From the NCBI RefSeq assembly GCF_023022965.1, contig NZ_CP095462.1:124001-188000 (forward strand): 64,000 nt of DNA, read 5' to 3'. Made by a program: the position numbers and the translations under genes. Below, piece after piece: positions 17,562 through 27,082 of this stretch (the stretch's first letter is position 1; the number at the start of each line of letters is the position of its first letter). Source of the DNA: Ectobacillus sp. JY-23 (GTDB taxonomy: Bacteria > Bacillota > Bacilli > Bacillales > Bacillaceae_G). The notes beneath the pieces are model-generated. The model was not told the origin of the DNA and did no database searches. It saw only the letters and a program-made list of their open reading frames with translations.

Positions 17562-19961
17562 ATGGCTAATCTTGAAGATTTGGGTAATGTCGATTTGATT
17601 ACAAGTTCTCCAGTTAATGGAGATGTATTAACTTATGATAGTGCTAAAGCAAAATGGGTAGCAGAGAAGCCTTTTGTTTCAAATTTTGGTGGCTATCAGC
17701 CTTATATCATTGAACTTGATCGTTGGAATATTAAAAATAACGGCACACAGTCTGCTTCAACAACAAAAGGGATTAATGATGCAATTATATGGGCTAAGTT
17801 ACAAGGATACACACATGTGAAGTTACAGGCAGGGACATACAGTATTAAATTAAACGATACAACATTTTCTGGCATTGTAATGCCAAGTAACATGCATTTT
17901 GAAATGGAAGAAGGTTGTATTTTACAGTTAGAGGCCAACTCAGCACCTAAATATCGTGTATTTGATGTAAAAGGAATTAAGCATGCAAAGATTTCTGGCG
18001 GGACTGTTATTGGTGATAAAAAGTCACATATATATGAACTTGGTGTAAAGTTTATGCGTGGTGGTGTAAATACAGATGGTACGTTGAATAACAATCCTAA
18101 CTTCATTCGTAGCGAAGTCATTGATCGGTATGTATCCCCAGGAATTCTTCGTGCATTTCGATTGTGGTCTATTCCAGGAATTGCTTCTAAGAATTATAGT
18201 TTTTTTCAATACAAAGATATAATTGCGGCTACAACGCTTGTTGGAGCACGAACAAACGGACAATTTGCTCCTAGTGCCCCAACGGGAAGAGGCTGGTTTG
18301 CCCCTATTGAAGCAGCAAATAAAATGATTTTTACAATTGATATTACATCTTCTCCATTAACAGACGCACAAATTGCACAAATCAATGCGAAAGTAGATAG
18401 TGAAAATTACACACATGAATGGGGACAAGGTATCGAGATACTAGGATCAAGTTATATTGAGGTTGAAGGAGTCAATATCAGTAATTGTACAGGCGATGCA
18501 ATCTCAACAGGATGGTTGGAATACAAATTAAATCCTGCAGAATACACGCAAGAGCAGATGGGGGCACATGTATATATTCATAATTGCGAGTTGCATCATT
18601 GCCGTCGTCAAGGGATATCACTATGTAGTGCTAATGATGTATATGTATTCAATAATAAGATTCATTCTATCGGTAAAGCTGATGATGGTGTTACTGTTGA
18701 TGGGATTGCACCAATGTTTGGTATTGATATCGAATCAATGTGGTCAGAAAGTAATATTCCCACTTGGAGACCAGAATTGAATAGACAAGGATTTGAATTA
18801 AATACTAGAATTTACATTTATAATAATTATATATTTAATAATGCACGCGGACATTTTGTTAATGCAGATGGTATTCATGTTGTGATTGAAAACAACATAT
18901 TTGAAGGTTCTAACGTAGGTGGCGTCAGCTCATATCAAAACAACTGGTATGTTAAGTATATTAATAACACATTTATAGGTTGTGAGTTTACGATAAAAGG
19001 TGATAATTTCGTAAACGGTGCAATTTGTAATAAAGCAAATATCAAAATGCAGGATGTACGTGGTGCTGTAGTTCAAAATTGCCAAATCCAAAATGGTGTA
19101 TTTTATGGATCTAGTGTATATGGTTATTTCGGAACGCCTACAGTAAACGTGGCGACAAGCACCTTTAGCTATAGCACACCGCATGGGATGGGAAATGGAG
19201 CAAAAATTTGTTTCGAACAGTGGATTGGTAAGGTACCTGCAGGGATTAGTGTGGATAAACTTTATTATACAGTCAACATAACATCTACAAGCTTTCAGGT
19301 TTCTGAGACGCTCGGAGGTACACCAGTGAGCATTAGTGATGCTGGTCAAGCGGGATTTAATATTAGCCGTTTTGATTATGGTCGTTGCTATATCTCAGAT
19401 GTTACTGTGGAAAGAGATTGGAGAAATGATAACGCAGTAGCCGTCGGATTTGGTTTGTTGTTAACGGGTGGGGTTATTAGAAACATTAACGTCAAAAACT
19501 ACGATATAGATATTAAGCCCCCTGCGAATTATGCAGGACGGCCAATAACAGTAGAAGGTCTTACTGTTATGGAAGGTGCTGCGAATATAGAATGCAGTAA
19601 TATAAGCGATTGTAAGTTTATAAGAGCTAAATCGAGTCGAATGGGTGGAGATATCGCACTAGGCTCTACAAGTCCACAATACACTAGACGTGTTCAAGTA
19701 CAAGGTGCCTTGTTTCAAAACGTTGGTGTCAACTTTGAAGGAAATGTTGTCACTACTAACAGCACATTTTTAAATGCTAATATTGGTAAAAGTGATACTG
19801 CTGCAGTTGCAATTATTGCACAGTGTTACTTAGAAAGTACTAGAATCAACTTACGTTGGCTGACAAAAGAAAAAACGGTAACTTTTGCGAATTGTGTTTT
19901 CAATAATATTACTTCCAATGTTAGCGCGAGTACAAGATTCATTGCCAATACCACATTATAA
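17562..19961 (+). CDS. Beta-helix protein with phage-tail-like N-terminus, putative polysaccharide lyase/depolymerase
   Basis: About 799 residues. The first 40 (DLGNVDLITSSPVNGDVLTY, then AKAKWV) resemble the short repeats at the start of phage tail-fibre and appendage proteins. Residues about 55-110 look like a pectate-lyase-3-type entry, followed by a long run of Asn/Gly/Ile-rich repeats (IENNIFEGSN, YINNTFIGC, FANCVFNN) of a right-handed beta helix. No signal peptide or membrane segment is seen. The ATG at 17562 is preferred over GTG at 17547; AGAAGGGTG lies upstream. It is a separate transcription unit bounded by terminators. It may cut or bind the locus's own polymer, or be a captured phage depolymerase. 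Activity not shown by sequence. Confidence 0.75.
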   Translation: MANLEDLGNVDLITSSPVNGDVLTYDSAKAKWVAEKPFVSNFGGYQPYIIELDRWNIKNNGTQSASTTKGINDAIIWAKLQGYTHVKLQAGTYSIKLNDTTFSGIVMPSNMHFEMEEGCILQLEANSAPKYRVFDVKGIKHAKISGGTVIGDKKSHIYELGVKFMRGGVNTDGTLNNNPNFIRSEVIDRYVSPGILRAFRLWSIPGIASKNYSFFQYKDIIAATTLVGARTNGQFAPSAPTGRGWFAPIEAANKMIFTIDITSSPLTDAQIAQINAKVDSENYTHEWGQGIEILGSSYIEVEGVNISNCTGDAISTGWLEYKLNPAEYTQEQMGAHVYIHNCELHHCRRQGISLCSANDVYVFNNKIHSIGKADDGVTVDGIAPMFGIDIESMWSESNIPTWRPELNRQGFELNTRIYIYNNYIFNNARGHFVNADGIHVVIENNIFEGSNVGGVSSYQNNWYVKYINNTFIGCEFTIKGDNFVNGAICNKANIKMQDVRGAVVQNCQIQNGVFYGSSVYGYFGTPTVNVATSTFSYSTPHGMGNGAKICFEQWIGKVPAGISVDKLYYTVNITSTSFQVSETLGGTPVSISDAGQAGFNISRFDYGRCYISDVTVERDWRNDNAVAVGFGLLLTGGVIRNINVKNYDIDIKPPANYAGRPITVEGLTVMEGAANIECSNISDCKFIRAKSSRMGGDIALGSTSPQYTRRVQVQGALFQNVGVNFEGNVVTTNSTFLNANIGKSDTAAVAIIAQCYLESTRINLRWLTKEKTVTFANCVFNNITSNVSASTRFIANTTL

Positions 19962-19997
19962 ACAGAAAACCGTCACATTTGTGACGGTTTTCTGTTT
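19960..19997 (+). terminator. Strong bidirectional terminator
   Basis: A 17-base perfect inverted repeat (left arm AAACAGAAAACCGTCAC) around a four-base ATTT loop, with T-rich tail on both strands. It overlaps the stop codon of the beta-helix gene and isolates it from the decayed genes downstream. Confidence 0.85.
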
Positions 19998-20034
19998 ATA
20001 ATGTTTTGTATAAGTATATAGGAATGATCAGATA

Positions 20035-20739
20035 TTGTTAAGGGGGGAGATAGAAGAATCGGGAAATTATAAGCTATGCGTAGAAAGAAATGTAGAAAAG
20101 CTGCTATACCTATTAGGTAAAACGCAACAGAAAGGTACTTTTTTTGTACTCGAATGGATAGTAAAGCAACTTCCTTTACTCATTAAGCGTATTCATGAAC
20201 ATGGGTATGAAATTGCGTCTCATGGTTATGCGCATGAGCTGGTTTATCTTCAAAAGCCTCATATATTTCAGTAAGATGTTAGAAAAACAAAGATAGTGCT
20301 GGAAGACTTGATTGGCGAACGGATATTAGGTTACCGGGCTCCATGTTTTTCAAATACACCATGGGCTATTGATATTTTACAGCAAGAAGGATACATGTAT
20401 GATTCAAGTATTGTACTTAATACATGGAGACAAACATATTAACCAGAAACGCATATAATAAGCAATAATCATTTTATAGAGATACGGAATCAATTCTATG
20501 AATTTATGTTACCCTTTAGAAGGATAGGTCCCTATACTATTCCTTTAGGTGGTGGGGGATATTTTCGATTATATCCGTATTTTATATACAAGCGAATGCT
20601 TTGTCATATTAGTCAAACACCTTTTGTCTTTTACATCCATCCGTATGAATTAGATGTGAGTCAGCCACATTATTGGAGAACAAATGTTATGGAGAATGTA
20701 AGAATGTACTATGGTGTGCGTAGTACCTATCAAAAGTAG
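20035..20739 (+). pseudogene. Decayed polysaccharide deacetylase
   Basis: One frame throughout encodes a NodB-type deacetylase of the DUF3473 branch: GTFFVLEWIVKQLP, EIASHGYAHELVY (metal-binding H-x3-H), ILGYRAPCFSNTPWAIDIL, then PFVFYIHPYELD. Two in-frame TAA codons (20272-20274 and near 20440) break it without any frameshift, and the usual N-terminal segment with the catalytic VDVED is absent, so it is also truncated at the 5' end. It would have deacetylated N-acetyl sugars of the polymer. Its loss suggests the polymer of this strain differs from an ancestral one. Confidence 0.88.
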
Positions 20740-20847
20740 AACATCTTCTCTCTGCATTTCCGTTTACTACTATGATGCATTGTCACAAAAAAGTAGGAAA
20801 GTTCAATAACTTCCAAAGTTTTCGTTACGACTATGAAGGAGATATTA

Positions 20848-21636
20848 ATGAGCTTATATCAATATATTTTAACCAATCATACATTATTGAGGGGTGTAAC
20901 ATACTATTAAATAGGTGTACATTATCAGTCTTTAAGCGTACCGTCATCAGAAACAGCGAAAACATTACAAATTTTGAGAATATTATCATCAGATATGGTT
21001 GTTCTTCATAGAGAATTAGGGTATGCTTGCTATGAGCACTATCGACAATGTTACGAAGAAAACGTATTTGATCAACTGCTTATAAAAGAAGGAATAGGTA
21101 AACGGCGAATATTAGATCTTTGTTGTGGTTCGGTGCTACCATTCATAACTTAACCTCTTTAGGAACGGAAACAATTTACTCTATAGATAAGAACCAAGAT
21201 TATATAGAGTTTGTTCGCAGTAATTATCCTCATGTTATAACGTATTGTATGGATGCCCATATTTTACCTTTAGATAGTAATGCAGTTGATTATGTTATAT
21301 GTCGTGTTGCGTTACAATATCTACATATAAAACAAGTTTTAAAAGAGATTTATCGTGCTTTAGATAAAGGTGGTAAGTTTTTTTGGAGTTGTTCATGGCT
21401 CAAGATATATATTAGATTATCTGTTTAATAGAAAAATTTTGTTTCACTCACAAACATGGTACGCTTTATTACCAGGAAAAAAGCAACCTATTCAACAAGG
21501 TTCATTCTTAATAGAGAATAATATTGTGAAGATAATGAAAGAAATTGGTTTTTTAAAGGTTAGCATATGTAAGGATACACAGCAGTGTATGGTTGGTATT
21601 TTCCCAGTATATTTTGCTGTTATAGCAGAGAAATAA
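20848..21636 (+). pseudogene. Decayed SAM-dependent methyltransferase
   Basis: Starts at ATG 20848 behind AAGGAG, meets an in-frame TAA after 20 codons, and continues in the same frame to the SAM-binding motif RRILDLCCG near 21115. A frameshift follows, the next frame reads GATIHNLTSL to RALDKGG (type-11 methyltransferase order, with MDAHILPLDSNAVDYVI), and a second frameshift near 21375 leads to the C-terminal part ending at 21636. Three lesions make a functional product unlikely. It lies between the dead deacetylase and epsL, suggesting one decayed modification module. Confidence 0.85.
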
Positions 21637-21658
21637 GAACAAGAGAAGGTGTATATAT

Positions 21659-22255
21659 ATGAAAAGATGTCTAGACATCACCGTTGCAATTATTGGCTTG
21701 TTGCTAGGTTCTATTGTCATTGGCGTTGTTGCCTTACTCGTTCGAACAAAGTTAGGTTCCCCAATTATATTTAAACAAGAGCGACCTGGCCTGCACGGTA
21801 AACCATTCTATGTTTACAAGTTTCGGACCATGACAGATAAACGAGACAGTGCAGGAAACCTGCTTCCTGATGCTGTAAGGTTAACTTCATTCGGCCAATT
21901 CCTCAGGAAATATAGTTTAGATGAACTGCCACAACTCTACAACGTTTTAAAGGGTGACATTAGCTTAGTAGGACCACGACCTTTATTAATGGAGTATATG
22001 GAACTTTACACAGACAGGCAAGCTCATCGCCATGACGTTCGTCCTGGTATTACAGGGTGGGCACAAGTGAATGGAAGAAATGCGATATCATGGGAAGAAA
22101 AATTCGAACTTGATGTTTGGTATGTCGAGAATCAATCTATCTGGCTAGATCTTAAAATTTTATTTCTTACAGCGAAAAAGGTTGTAAGATCAGAAGGTAT
22201 TAGCCAGGTTGGACATGTAACAACAGAACGCTTTACAGGAACGAAGGGAATGTGA
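21659..22255 (+). CDS. epsL: Initiating phospho-sugar transferase EpsL
   Basis: Monotopic phosphoglycosyl transferase: one N-terminal membrane helix (about residues 5-28), then [20 protein letters not shown], the catalytic Asp-Glu in [10 protein letters not shown], and [11 protein letters not shown]. 198 residues is the small-PGT length of EpsL/PglC. In B. subtilis EpsL starts repeat-unit synthesis by moving a phospho-sugar, reported to be N,N'-diacetylbacillosamine phosphate, onto undecaprenyl phosphate. It heads the epsL-epsM-epsN block; spacing to epsM is seven bases. Confidence 0.92.
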   Translation: MKRCLDITVAIIGLLLGSIVIGVVALLVRTKLGSPIIFKQERPGLHGKPFYVYKFRTMTDKRDSAGNLLPDAVRLTSFGQFLRKYSLDELPQLYNVLKGDISLVGPRPLLMEYMELYTDRQAHRHDVRPGITGWAQVNGRNAISWEEKFELDVWYVENQSIWLDLKILFLTAKKVVRSEGISQVGHVTTERFTGTKGM

Positions 22256-22262
22256 GAGAGAG

Positions 22263-22904
22263 ATGAAATTGGTACTAATTGGGGCTGGGGGGCATAGCAA
22301 GGTAATTCGAGATGTTGCACATAATGCAGAGCATACGATTGTTGCTTGCCTAGATGATCGTTACAAAGATTTATACTTTACAAGCGGTATGTACTTTGGA
22401 CCAATTGCAGCTGTTCAAGCAGTACTATTGGTTCATCCAGACGCAAAGCTAGTTATTGCAATTGGAGATAATGGAATGAGAAAAACAATTATGCAAAAGT
22501 TAATGCTACCAAGCAGTTCGTACGCAACTATTGTGCATCAAAAAGCTGTAATCAGTCCAAGTGCAAAGATTGGACATGGTACAGTTATTATGCCGGGTGC
22601 TGTTATTAATGCGGATGCAGTGGTAGGTGAACATACCATTATTAATACAAGGGTTGTCATTGAACATGACAACGTTGTTGAAGATTTTGCTCATATTTCT
22701 CCCGGAGCAGTGCTCGCAGGTGGTGTATGTATTAAACAGGGCGTACATATTGGTGCTAACGCAACGGTTTTACCAAATGTGTTGGTAGGAGAATGGACAA
22801 CGATTGGTGCTGGCGCTGTTGTAGTGACCAACATGCCTTCTTATGTAATTGCAGTAGGTGTGCCGGCCACTGTTATAAAAACGAAAATGGTTGGGGGTAT
22901 CTAA
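22263..22904 (+). CDS. epsM: Sugar N-acetyltransferase EpsM (NeuD/PglD family)
   Basis: N-terminal Rossmann-like half with LVLIGAGGHSKVIRDV, then a left-handed beta-helix half with hexapeptide repeats (IGHGTVIMPGAVINADAVVG, VHIGANATVLPNV). Catalytic His is expected in VVIEHDNVVEDFAHISPGA. PglD/EpsM enzymes acetylate the 4-amino group of UDP-4-amino-4,6-dideoxy-GlcNAc, the step after EpsN. Translationally close to both neighbours (7 and 2 bp). Confidence 0.9.
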   Translation: MKLVLIGAGGHSKVIRDVAHNAEHTIVACLDDRYKDLYFTSGMYFGPIAAVQAVLLVHPDAKLVIAIGDNGMRKTIMQKLMLPSSSYATIVHQKAVISPSAKIGHGTVIMPGAVINADAVVGEHTIINTRVVIEHDNVVEDFAHISPGAVLAGGVCIKQGVHIGANATVLPNVLVGEWTTIGAGAVVVTNMPSYVIAVGVPATVIKTKMVGGI

Positions 22905-22906
22905 AA

Positions 22907-24067
22907 ATGTTGAAAGAAGAAACAAAAAGAATATATCTATCTGCCCCTCACATGAGCGGAAATGAGCAAAAGTATATTCAAGAAGCATTTGAAACCAATT
23001 GGATTGCCCCACTTGGGCCAAATGTTGATAAGTTTGAAAAAGCAATTGCCGAAACGGTGGGAGTAAATGGTGCGGCTGCAGTGAGTTCTGGAACAGCAGC
23101 AATCCATTTGGCGTTGCAGCTACTAGGTGTTCAGCAAGGAGACACTGTCTTTTGTTCCACACTTACCTTTGTTGCCAGTGCAAATCCCATTCTATATATG
23201 AATGCGGAACCGGTGTTTATTGATTCAGAACCTGATACATGGAATATGTCGCCCAAGGCGCTTTCTCGTGCCTTGCAAGAAGCTAAGGGAAATGGAAAGA
23301 CGCCTAAGGCTGTCATTGTTGTGAACTTATATGGACAGAGTGCAAAAATGGATGAAATTATGCAGCTATGTAATCAATATGGTGTGCCAGTCATTGAAGA
23401 TGCCGCAGAGTCATTGGGTTCCTATTATAAGGGAAAGGCGAGCGGTACATTTGGAGCATTTGGTGTCTATTCCTTCAATGGCAATAAGATTATTACGACT
23501 TCCGGCGGTGGTATGTTGATCTCCAGTAATAGAGAAGCTATTGAGAAAGCTCGGTTTTTAGCTACACAAGCCAGGGACGAAGCAGTGCACTATCAACATA
23601 GTCAAATAGGCTACAATTATCGTATGAGTAACATTCTCGCCGGAATTGGAAGAGCGCAGCTAGAGGTACTGGATGAACGGGTTGAGAAAAAACGTGCTAT
23701 TTTTGACATGTATCAATCTGCGTTAGCCCATATCAAAGGCGTTGCATTTATGCCGGAACTAGAAGAAACCTACTCCAATCGATGGCTCACAGTAATGACG
23801 GTTGAGAAAGAACAAACAGGGGTCTTAGCTTCTGAAATCATTGTATATTTGAATAGAGAGAATATAGAAGCGCGTCCTGTATGGAAGCCTCTGCATATGC
23901 AGCCGTTATTTCAAGGATGTACATATTACAAACATGAAGAAAATAGAAGTGTTTCTGAAACTTTGTTTCATTCAGGGATTTGTTTACCATCTGGAACCGG
24001 TATGTCATATGAGGAGCAGCAGCGAGTGATTGCATGTCTGTTACATGTGCTTGCGATTCCTGTTTGA
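22907..24067 (+). CDS. epsN: PLP sugar aminotransferase EpsN (DegT/DnrJ/EryC1 family)
   Basis: Residues 5-25 read IYLSAPHMSGNEQKYIQEAF, typical of PglE/EpsN; AVSSGTAAIHLAL binds PLP phosphate, EDAAESLGSYYKG carries the PLP-contacting Asp, and SFNGNKIITTSGGG holds the Schiff-base lysine. The enzyme should aminate the EpsC 4-keto product at C4 with glutamate as donor. The true start is ATG 22907, two bases after epsM; longer in-frame extensions overlap epsM. Last gene of the exopolysaccharide locus. Confidence 0.92.
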   Translation: MLKEETKRIYLSAPHMSGNEQKYIQEAFETNWIAPLGPNVDKFEKAIAETVGVNGAAAVSSGTAAIHLALQLLGVQQGDTVFCSTLTFVASANPILYMNAEPVFIDSEPDTWNMSPKALSRALQEAKGNGKTPKAVIVVNLYGQSAKMDEIMQLCNQYGVPVIEDAAESLGSYYKGKASGTFGAFGVYSFNGNKIITTSGGGMLISSNREAIEKARFLATQARDEAVHYQHSQIGYNYRMSNILAGIGRAQLEVLDERVEKKRAIFDMYQSALAHIKGVAFMPELEETYSNRWLTVMTVEKEQTGVLASEIIVYLNRENIEARPVWKPLHMQPLFQGCTYYKHEENRSVSETLFHSGICLPSGTGMSYEEQQRVIACLLHVLAIPV

Positions 24068-24419
24068 TAACTGTGCTTGATTGAGATTGCGGCACTTCAT
24101 GCGAACAAACATTGTTTCTTTAATAGGGGAGTCGTTGCAATCTCGATATAAAGCAAAATAATAGGTGTACATATATGTATGATAATAGTTCAACAGTTTT
24201 TTTCATTAAGAAACCCTCTCTTTCCATAGTGCAAAGAAAGAACATCACTAATCACCTATATTAAGATATTCTTTTGCCTTCTAATGAACATATGTGTGTT
24301 CTGTCTGTTTATAGGATAGCATTCATCTAGTAAAACCTCATTGTAATAAGATAATAGCTAATAGTGTTAATTAATAGGGAAGAACAAAATGAAAATGAAG
24401 GGTAGGATTAGGTAACGTC
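24068..24419. other. Intergenic region between eps locus and regulator
   Basis: No gene seen in 352 bp. It contains a spaced inverted repeat (GAGATTGC at 24083, GCAATCTC at 24136) without a T-run, and a single SinR-type half-site AAAGAAC at 24237-24243. The end carries the promoter and leader of the regulator gene, but I could not pick out convincing -35/-10 elements. Confidence 0.5.
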
Positions 24420-24776
24420 ATGATTGGAAAAAACATTAGAAGACTGCGTGAGCAAAAAGGATTAACTCTTTCAGATTTGGCTGAGCAAGCAGGCGTTTCC
24501 AAATCTTATTTAAGCGGAATGGAGAGGGATTTAAAACAAAATCCTTCTATACATATTATTGAGAAGATATGCGATGTACTTGACGTAACATTAGAAACGA
24601 TATTAGAAACAAAAAGTATGTACGGAAATGCCCAGCAACTTGAAAATGAGTGGTTAGAGTTAATCGAAGAATTGCGTGAAATATCGGTGGATAAAGAACA
24701 ATTACTTGAATACAAAACATTAATGAGGTATATCAAATGGAAAGCAGAAAAGAATATAGACAAAGTTCACTCTTAG
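24420..24776 (+). CDS. SinR-like HTH transcriptional regulator
   Basis: 118 residues in the two-part SinR layout. Residues 1-65 form an XRE-type helix-turn-helix: MIGKNIRRLREQKGLTLSDL, then QAGVSKSYLSGMERDLKQNP and ICDVLDVTLETIL. Residues about 75-112 (ENEWLELIEELREISVDKEQ, then YIKWKAE) match the SinI/SinR dimerisation helix-hook. SinR represses matrix genes in B. subtilis until SinI binds it; no sinI-like gene is visible here. Lying between the eps locus and the lasso operon, with a SinR-type operator 227 bp downstream of its stop, it probably regulates one or both. It may be a paralogue rather than the orthologue of SinR. Confidence 0.88.
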   Translation: MIGKNIRRLREQKGLTLSDLAEQAGVSKSYLSGMERDLKQNPSIHIIEKICDVLDVTLETILETKSMYGNAQQLENEWLELIEELREISVDKEQLLEYKTLMRYIKWKAEKNIDKVHS

Positions 24777-24903
24777 AAAAATCCTATGACATATGTTTAC
24801 TAGTTAGCAAAAGACCATTATACTTGAAAGCGCAAACAATAAATGATATGGATTAGAATACACTACTATGATTTTTAGATTGTTGCCCTTTTTTGTCATT
24901 ATC

Positions 24904-24932
24904 TATCAATACATAGTATCTATGTATTGATA
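24904..24932. repeat. 13-bp perfect inverted repeat
   Basis: Left arm TATCAATACATAG and its exact complement flank TAT. It lies 128 bp after the SinR-like gene and is not followed by a run of T, so a weak terminator for that gene or a second operator are both possible. Confidence 0.6.
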
Positions 24933-25003
24933 TCAAAAACATTTTATATTTCTAGTATACGGATAATTGACAAGTAATTCGCAAGATGATAATCTTTAAA
25001 TAT

Positions 25004-25019
25004 GTTCTCTATAAAGAAC
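25004..25019. promoter_or_regulatory. Putative SinR operator upstream of lasso operon
   Basis: GTTCTCT-AT-AAAGAAC: two inverted copies of the SinR heptamer (GTTCTYT) separated by two bases. The B. subtilis eps operator has the same 16-base layout with AA as spacer. It is 115 bp before the lasso cyclase start and 243 bp after the SinR-like gene start codon's stop region, so it would fit repression of the lasso operon. Confidence 0.65.
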
Positions 25020-25133
25020 TTTTATATTCTTTTTAGTGTAATGAATCTGTTTAAATACGAGCAGCTATGCTTGTCGATTAGATACTAGAGATGTCGCGAC
25101 GGTGTTAAATTTATTGTATATCAGGAGGGTAAC

Positions 25134-27068
25134 ATGAGTGCGATAGCGGGCATATATCAAACTACAAATGAACCAGTCGCTATAGATAACTGTAAGAGGA
25201 TGATGAGTAGTCTTCAATGTTACCCTGCTGATCAAGTAGACGTTTGGGTGCAAAATCATATATTTTTAGGGTGCCATGCGCAGTGGATTACACCTGAATC
25301 AAGAGGAGAGCGTTTGCCGTATTATGATTATAGGCGCAAGCTAGCTATTACTGCTGATGCTATTATTGATAATAGACAAGAATTATTTGATCGAATAGGT
25401 GTATCTTACGAACGTAGGAAATTGATGTCTGACAGTGAATTAATTTTATTGGCGTACGAAAAGTGGGGTGAAGAATTACCCGCTTATTTAATAGGTGACT
25501 TTGCGTTTATGATTTGGAATGAAAAAACGCAAGAGTTGTTTGGAGCAAGAGATTTCTCAGGAGGACGAACATTATATTTTCATCATGACGAAAAACGATT
25601 TTCGTTTTGTACCGTCATTGAGCCGTTATTCAGTTTACCTTACATAGAAAAAAAACTAAATGAACAATGGCTCGCTGAATTTTTAGCAATCGTAGGAATG
25701 GTAGATGTAGCAGACTCGTTTATTACACCGTATCTTGGAATTCAACAAGTACCACCTTCACATAGCATAAAAGTTAAAAATGGAAAAGTTTCATTCTCTA
25801 GGTATTGTACGTTAGAGCGGAACACATCTATTAAATTTAAATCAAATGAAGAATACATAGAAGCATTTAGAGACATATTCCAAGAAGCTGTAAATTCACG
25901 AATGCGCACATATAAAGAAGTAAGTGCACAGTTGAGCGGAGGATTGGATTCCGGATCCATTGTTGGATTCGCAGCCAAAGGGTTGCGTGCTCAAAATAAA
26001 CAGCTACATGCCTTCAGCTATATACCAACAAGTGATTTTCCTGATTTTACACCACATTATTTAATGCCAAACGAACAGGAATACATGAAGGAAACCGTTC
26101 AATTTGTGGGTAATATAAAAGATCATTATTTAGACTTTAAGGGAAGAGATTCGTATACCGAAATTGATGCTTTTTTGACTGCGATGGAAATGCCGTATAA
26201 GTTCTTTGAGAACTCTTTTTGGATGAAAGGAATGTTTGAACAGGCTAGTATTCATGGTGCAGGTGTATTACTAAATGGTGGTCGAGGCAATCTATCTATA
26301 TCTTGGGGGTCCGCTACCGATTACTATGCGTTACTTTTAAAGAGATTAAGGTGGCTAAGGTTATATCGAGAGTTAGACCAATACAGTAAGCGTACAGGGG
26401 GGATGCGGTTACGAAGAATACCTTACATTGCTCGCCAAGCTTTTCCTGTTCTTGAAAGACACAATGCAGTAGAGGCTGCACAACCTGGTTTAATTCACCC
26501 TGAATTCGCCCATCGTACCCGTGTTTATGAGAAGTTGCAAGGATACGGTATGAATTCTTCAGGATGGTTTTCCATGTCAGATCCATTTGAACAGAGAAAT
26601 TCGCATTTTAAAGAATTGTTTCATTGGAATGCAAGTAACACGATCTCTACTAAACTTTCATTACAATTCGGAGTGTGGAAACGTGATCCGAGTAATGATC
26701 TTCGTGTCATACGCTTCTGCCTATCAATTCCAGAAGAGCAATATGTGCAGGATGGATTAGATCGAGCTCTTATTCGTAGAGCGGCAGAAGATATTCTTCC
26801 TGATAAAGTACGACTGAATCAACATATATACGGTGTACAGGGAGCTGACTGGGTGTATCGTATGACACCCCATTGGGAGAGATTTATGGATGAGGTAAGA
26901 GAAATGAAAAAAGATATAGATCTTTTAGCATTTGTCAATCCAGAAGCACTTCGGTTGGGCTTAGATATTGCAAAACAGGGACCAAAGGCTGAACATGCGA
27001 TTGACTTTAACCATAAAAATCTGATGCGCAGTGTAATTACTTATCGATTTCTGAAACAGTTTTCTTGA
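25134..27068 (+). CDS. Lasso peptide macrolactam synthetase (cyclase, C protein)
   Basis: 644-residue asparagine-synthetase-B homologue. The N-terminal glutaminase-like domain starts MSAIAGIYQT: Ser replaces the Cys2 nucleophile of true glutamine amidotransferases, as expected for an enzyme that joins the core peptide's own amine to a side-chain acid. The ATP-pyrophosphatase loop SGGLDSGS is at residues 268-275. The protein adenylates the Asp/Glu of the core and closes the ring. ATG 25134 follows AGGAGGG. First gene of the lasso operon, 15 bp before the precursor gene. Confidence 0.92.
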   Translation: MSAIAGIYQTTNEPVAIDNCKRMMSSLQCYPADQVDVWVQNHIFLGCHAQWITPESRGERLPYYDYRRKLAITADAIIDNRQELFDRIGVSYERRKLMSDSELILLAYEKWGEELPAYLIGDFAFMIWNEKTQELFGARDFSGGRTLYFHHDEKRFSFCTVIEPLFSLPYIEKKLNEQWLAEFLAIVGMVDVADSFITPYLGIQQVPPSHSIKVKNGKVSFSRYCTLERNTSIKFKSNEEYIEAFRDIFQEAVNSRMRTYKEVSAQLSGGLDSGSIVGFAAKGLRAQNKQLHAFSYIPTSDFPDFTPHYLMPNEQEYMKETVQFVGNIKDHYLDFKGRDSYTEIDAFLTAMEMPYKFFENSFWMKGMFEQASIHGAGVLLNGGRGNLSISWGSATDYYALLLKRLRWLRLYRELDQYSKRTGGMRLRRIPYIARQAFPVLERHNAVEAAQPGLIHPEFAHRTRVYEKLQGYGMNSSGWFSMSDPFEQRNSHFKELFHWNASNTISTKLSLQFGVWKRDPSNDLRVIRFCLSIPEEQYVQDGLDRALIRRAAEDILPDKVRLNQHIYGVQGADWVYRMTPHWERFMDEVREMKKDIDLLAFVNPEALRLGLDIAKQGPKAEHAIDFNHKNLMRSVITYRFLKQFS

Positions 27069-27082
27069 AAGGGGGTGAGAAT

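Noticed and set aside
18024-18263. Minus-strand frames within the beta-helix gene and other long genes
   Set aside because: They lie wholly inside well supported genes, have no ribosome sites and show no family motifs.
17562-19961. Prophage remnant
   Set aside because: Only one gene with a tail-like N-terminus; no other phage, integrase or att-like repeats nearby.
24904-24932. Terminator for the SinR-like gene
   Set aside because: Perfect stem but no T-run on the plus strand and 128 bp after the stop; left as an unassigned inverted repeat.
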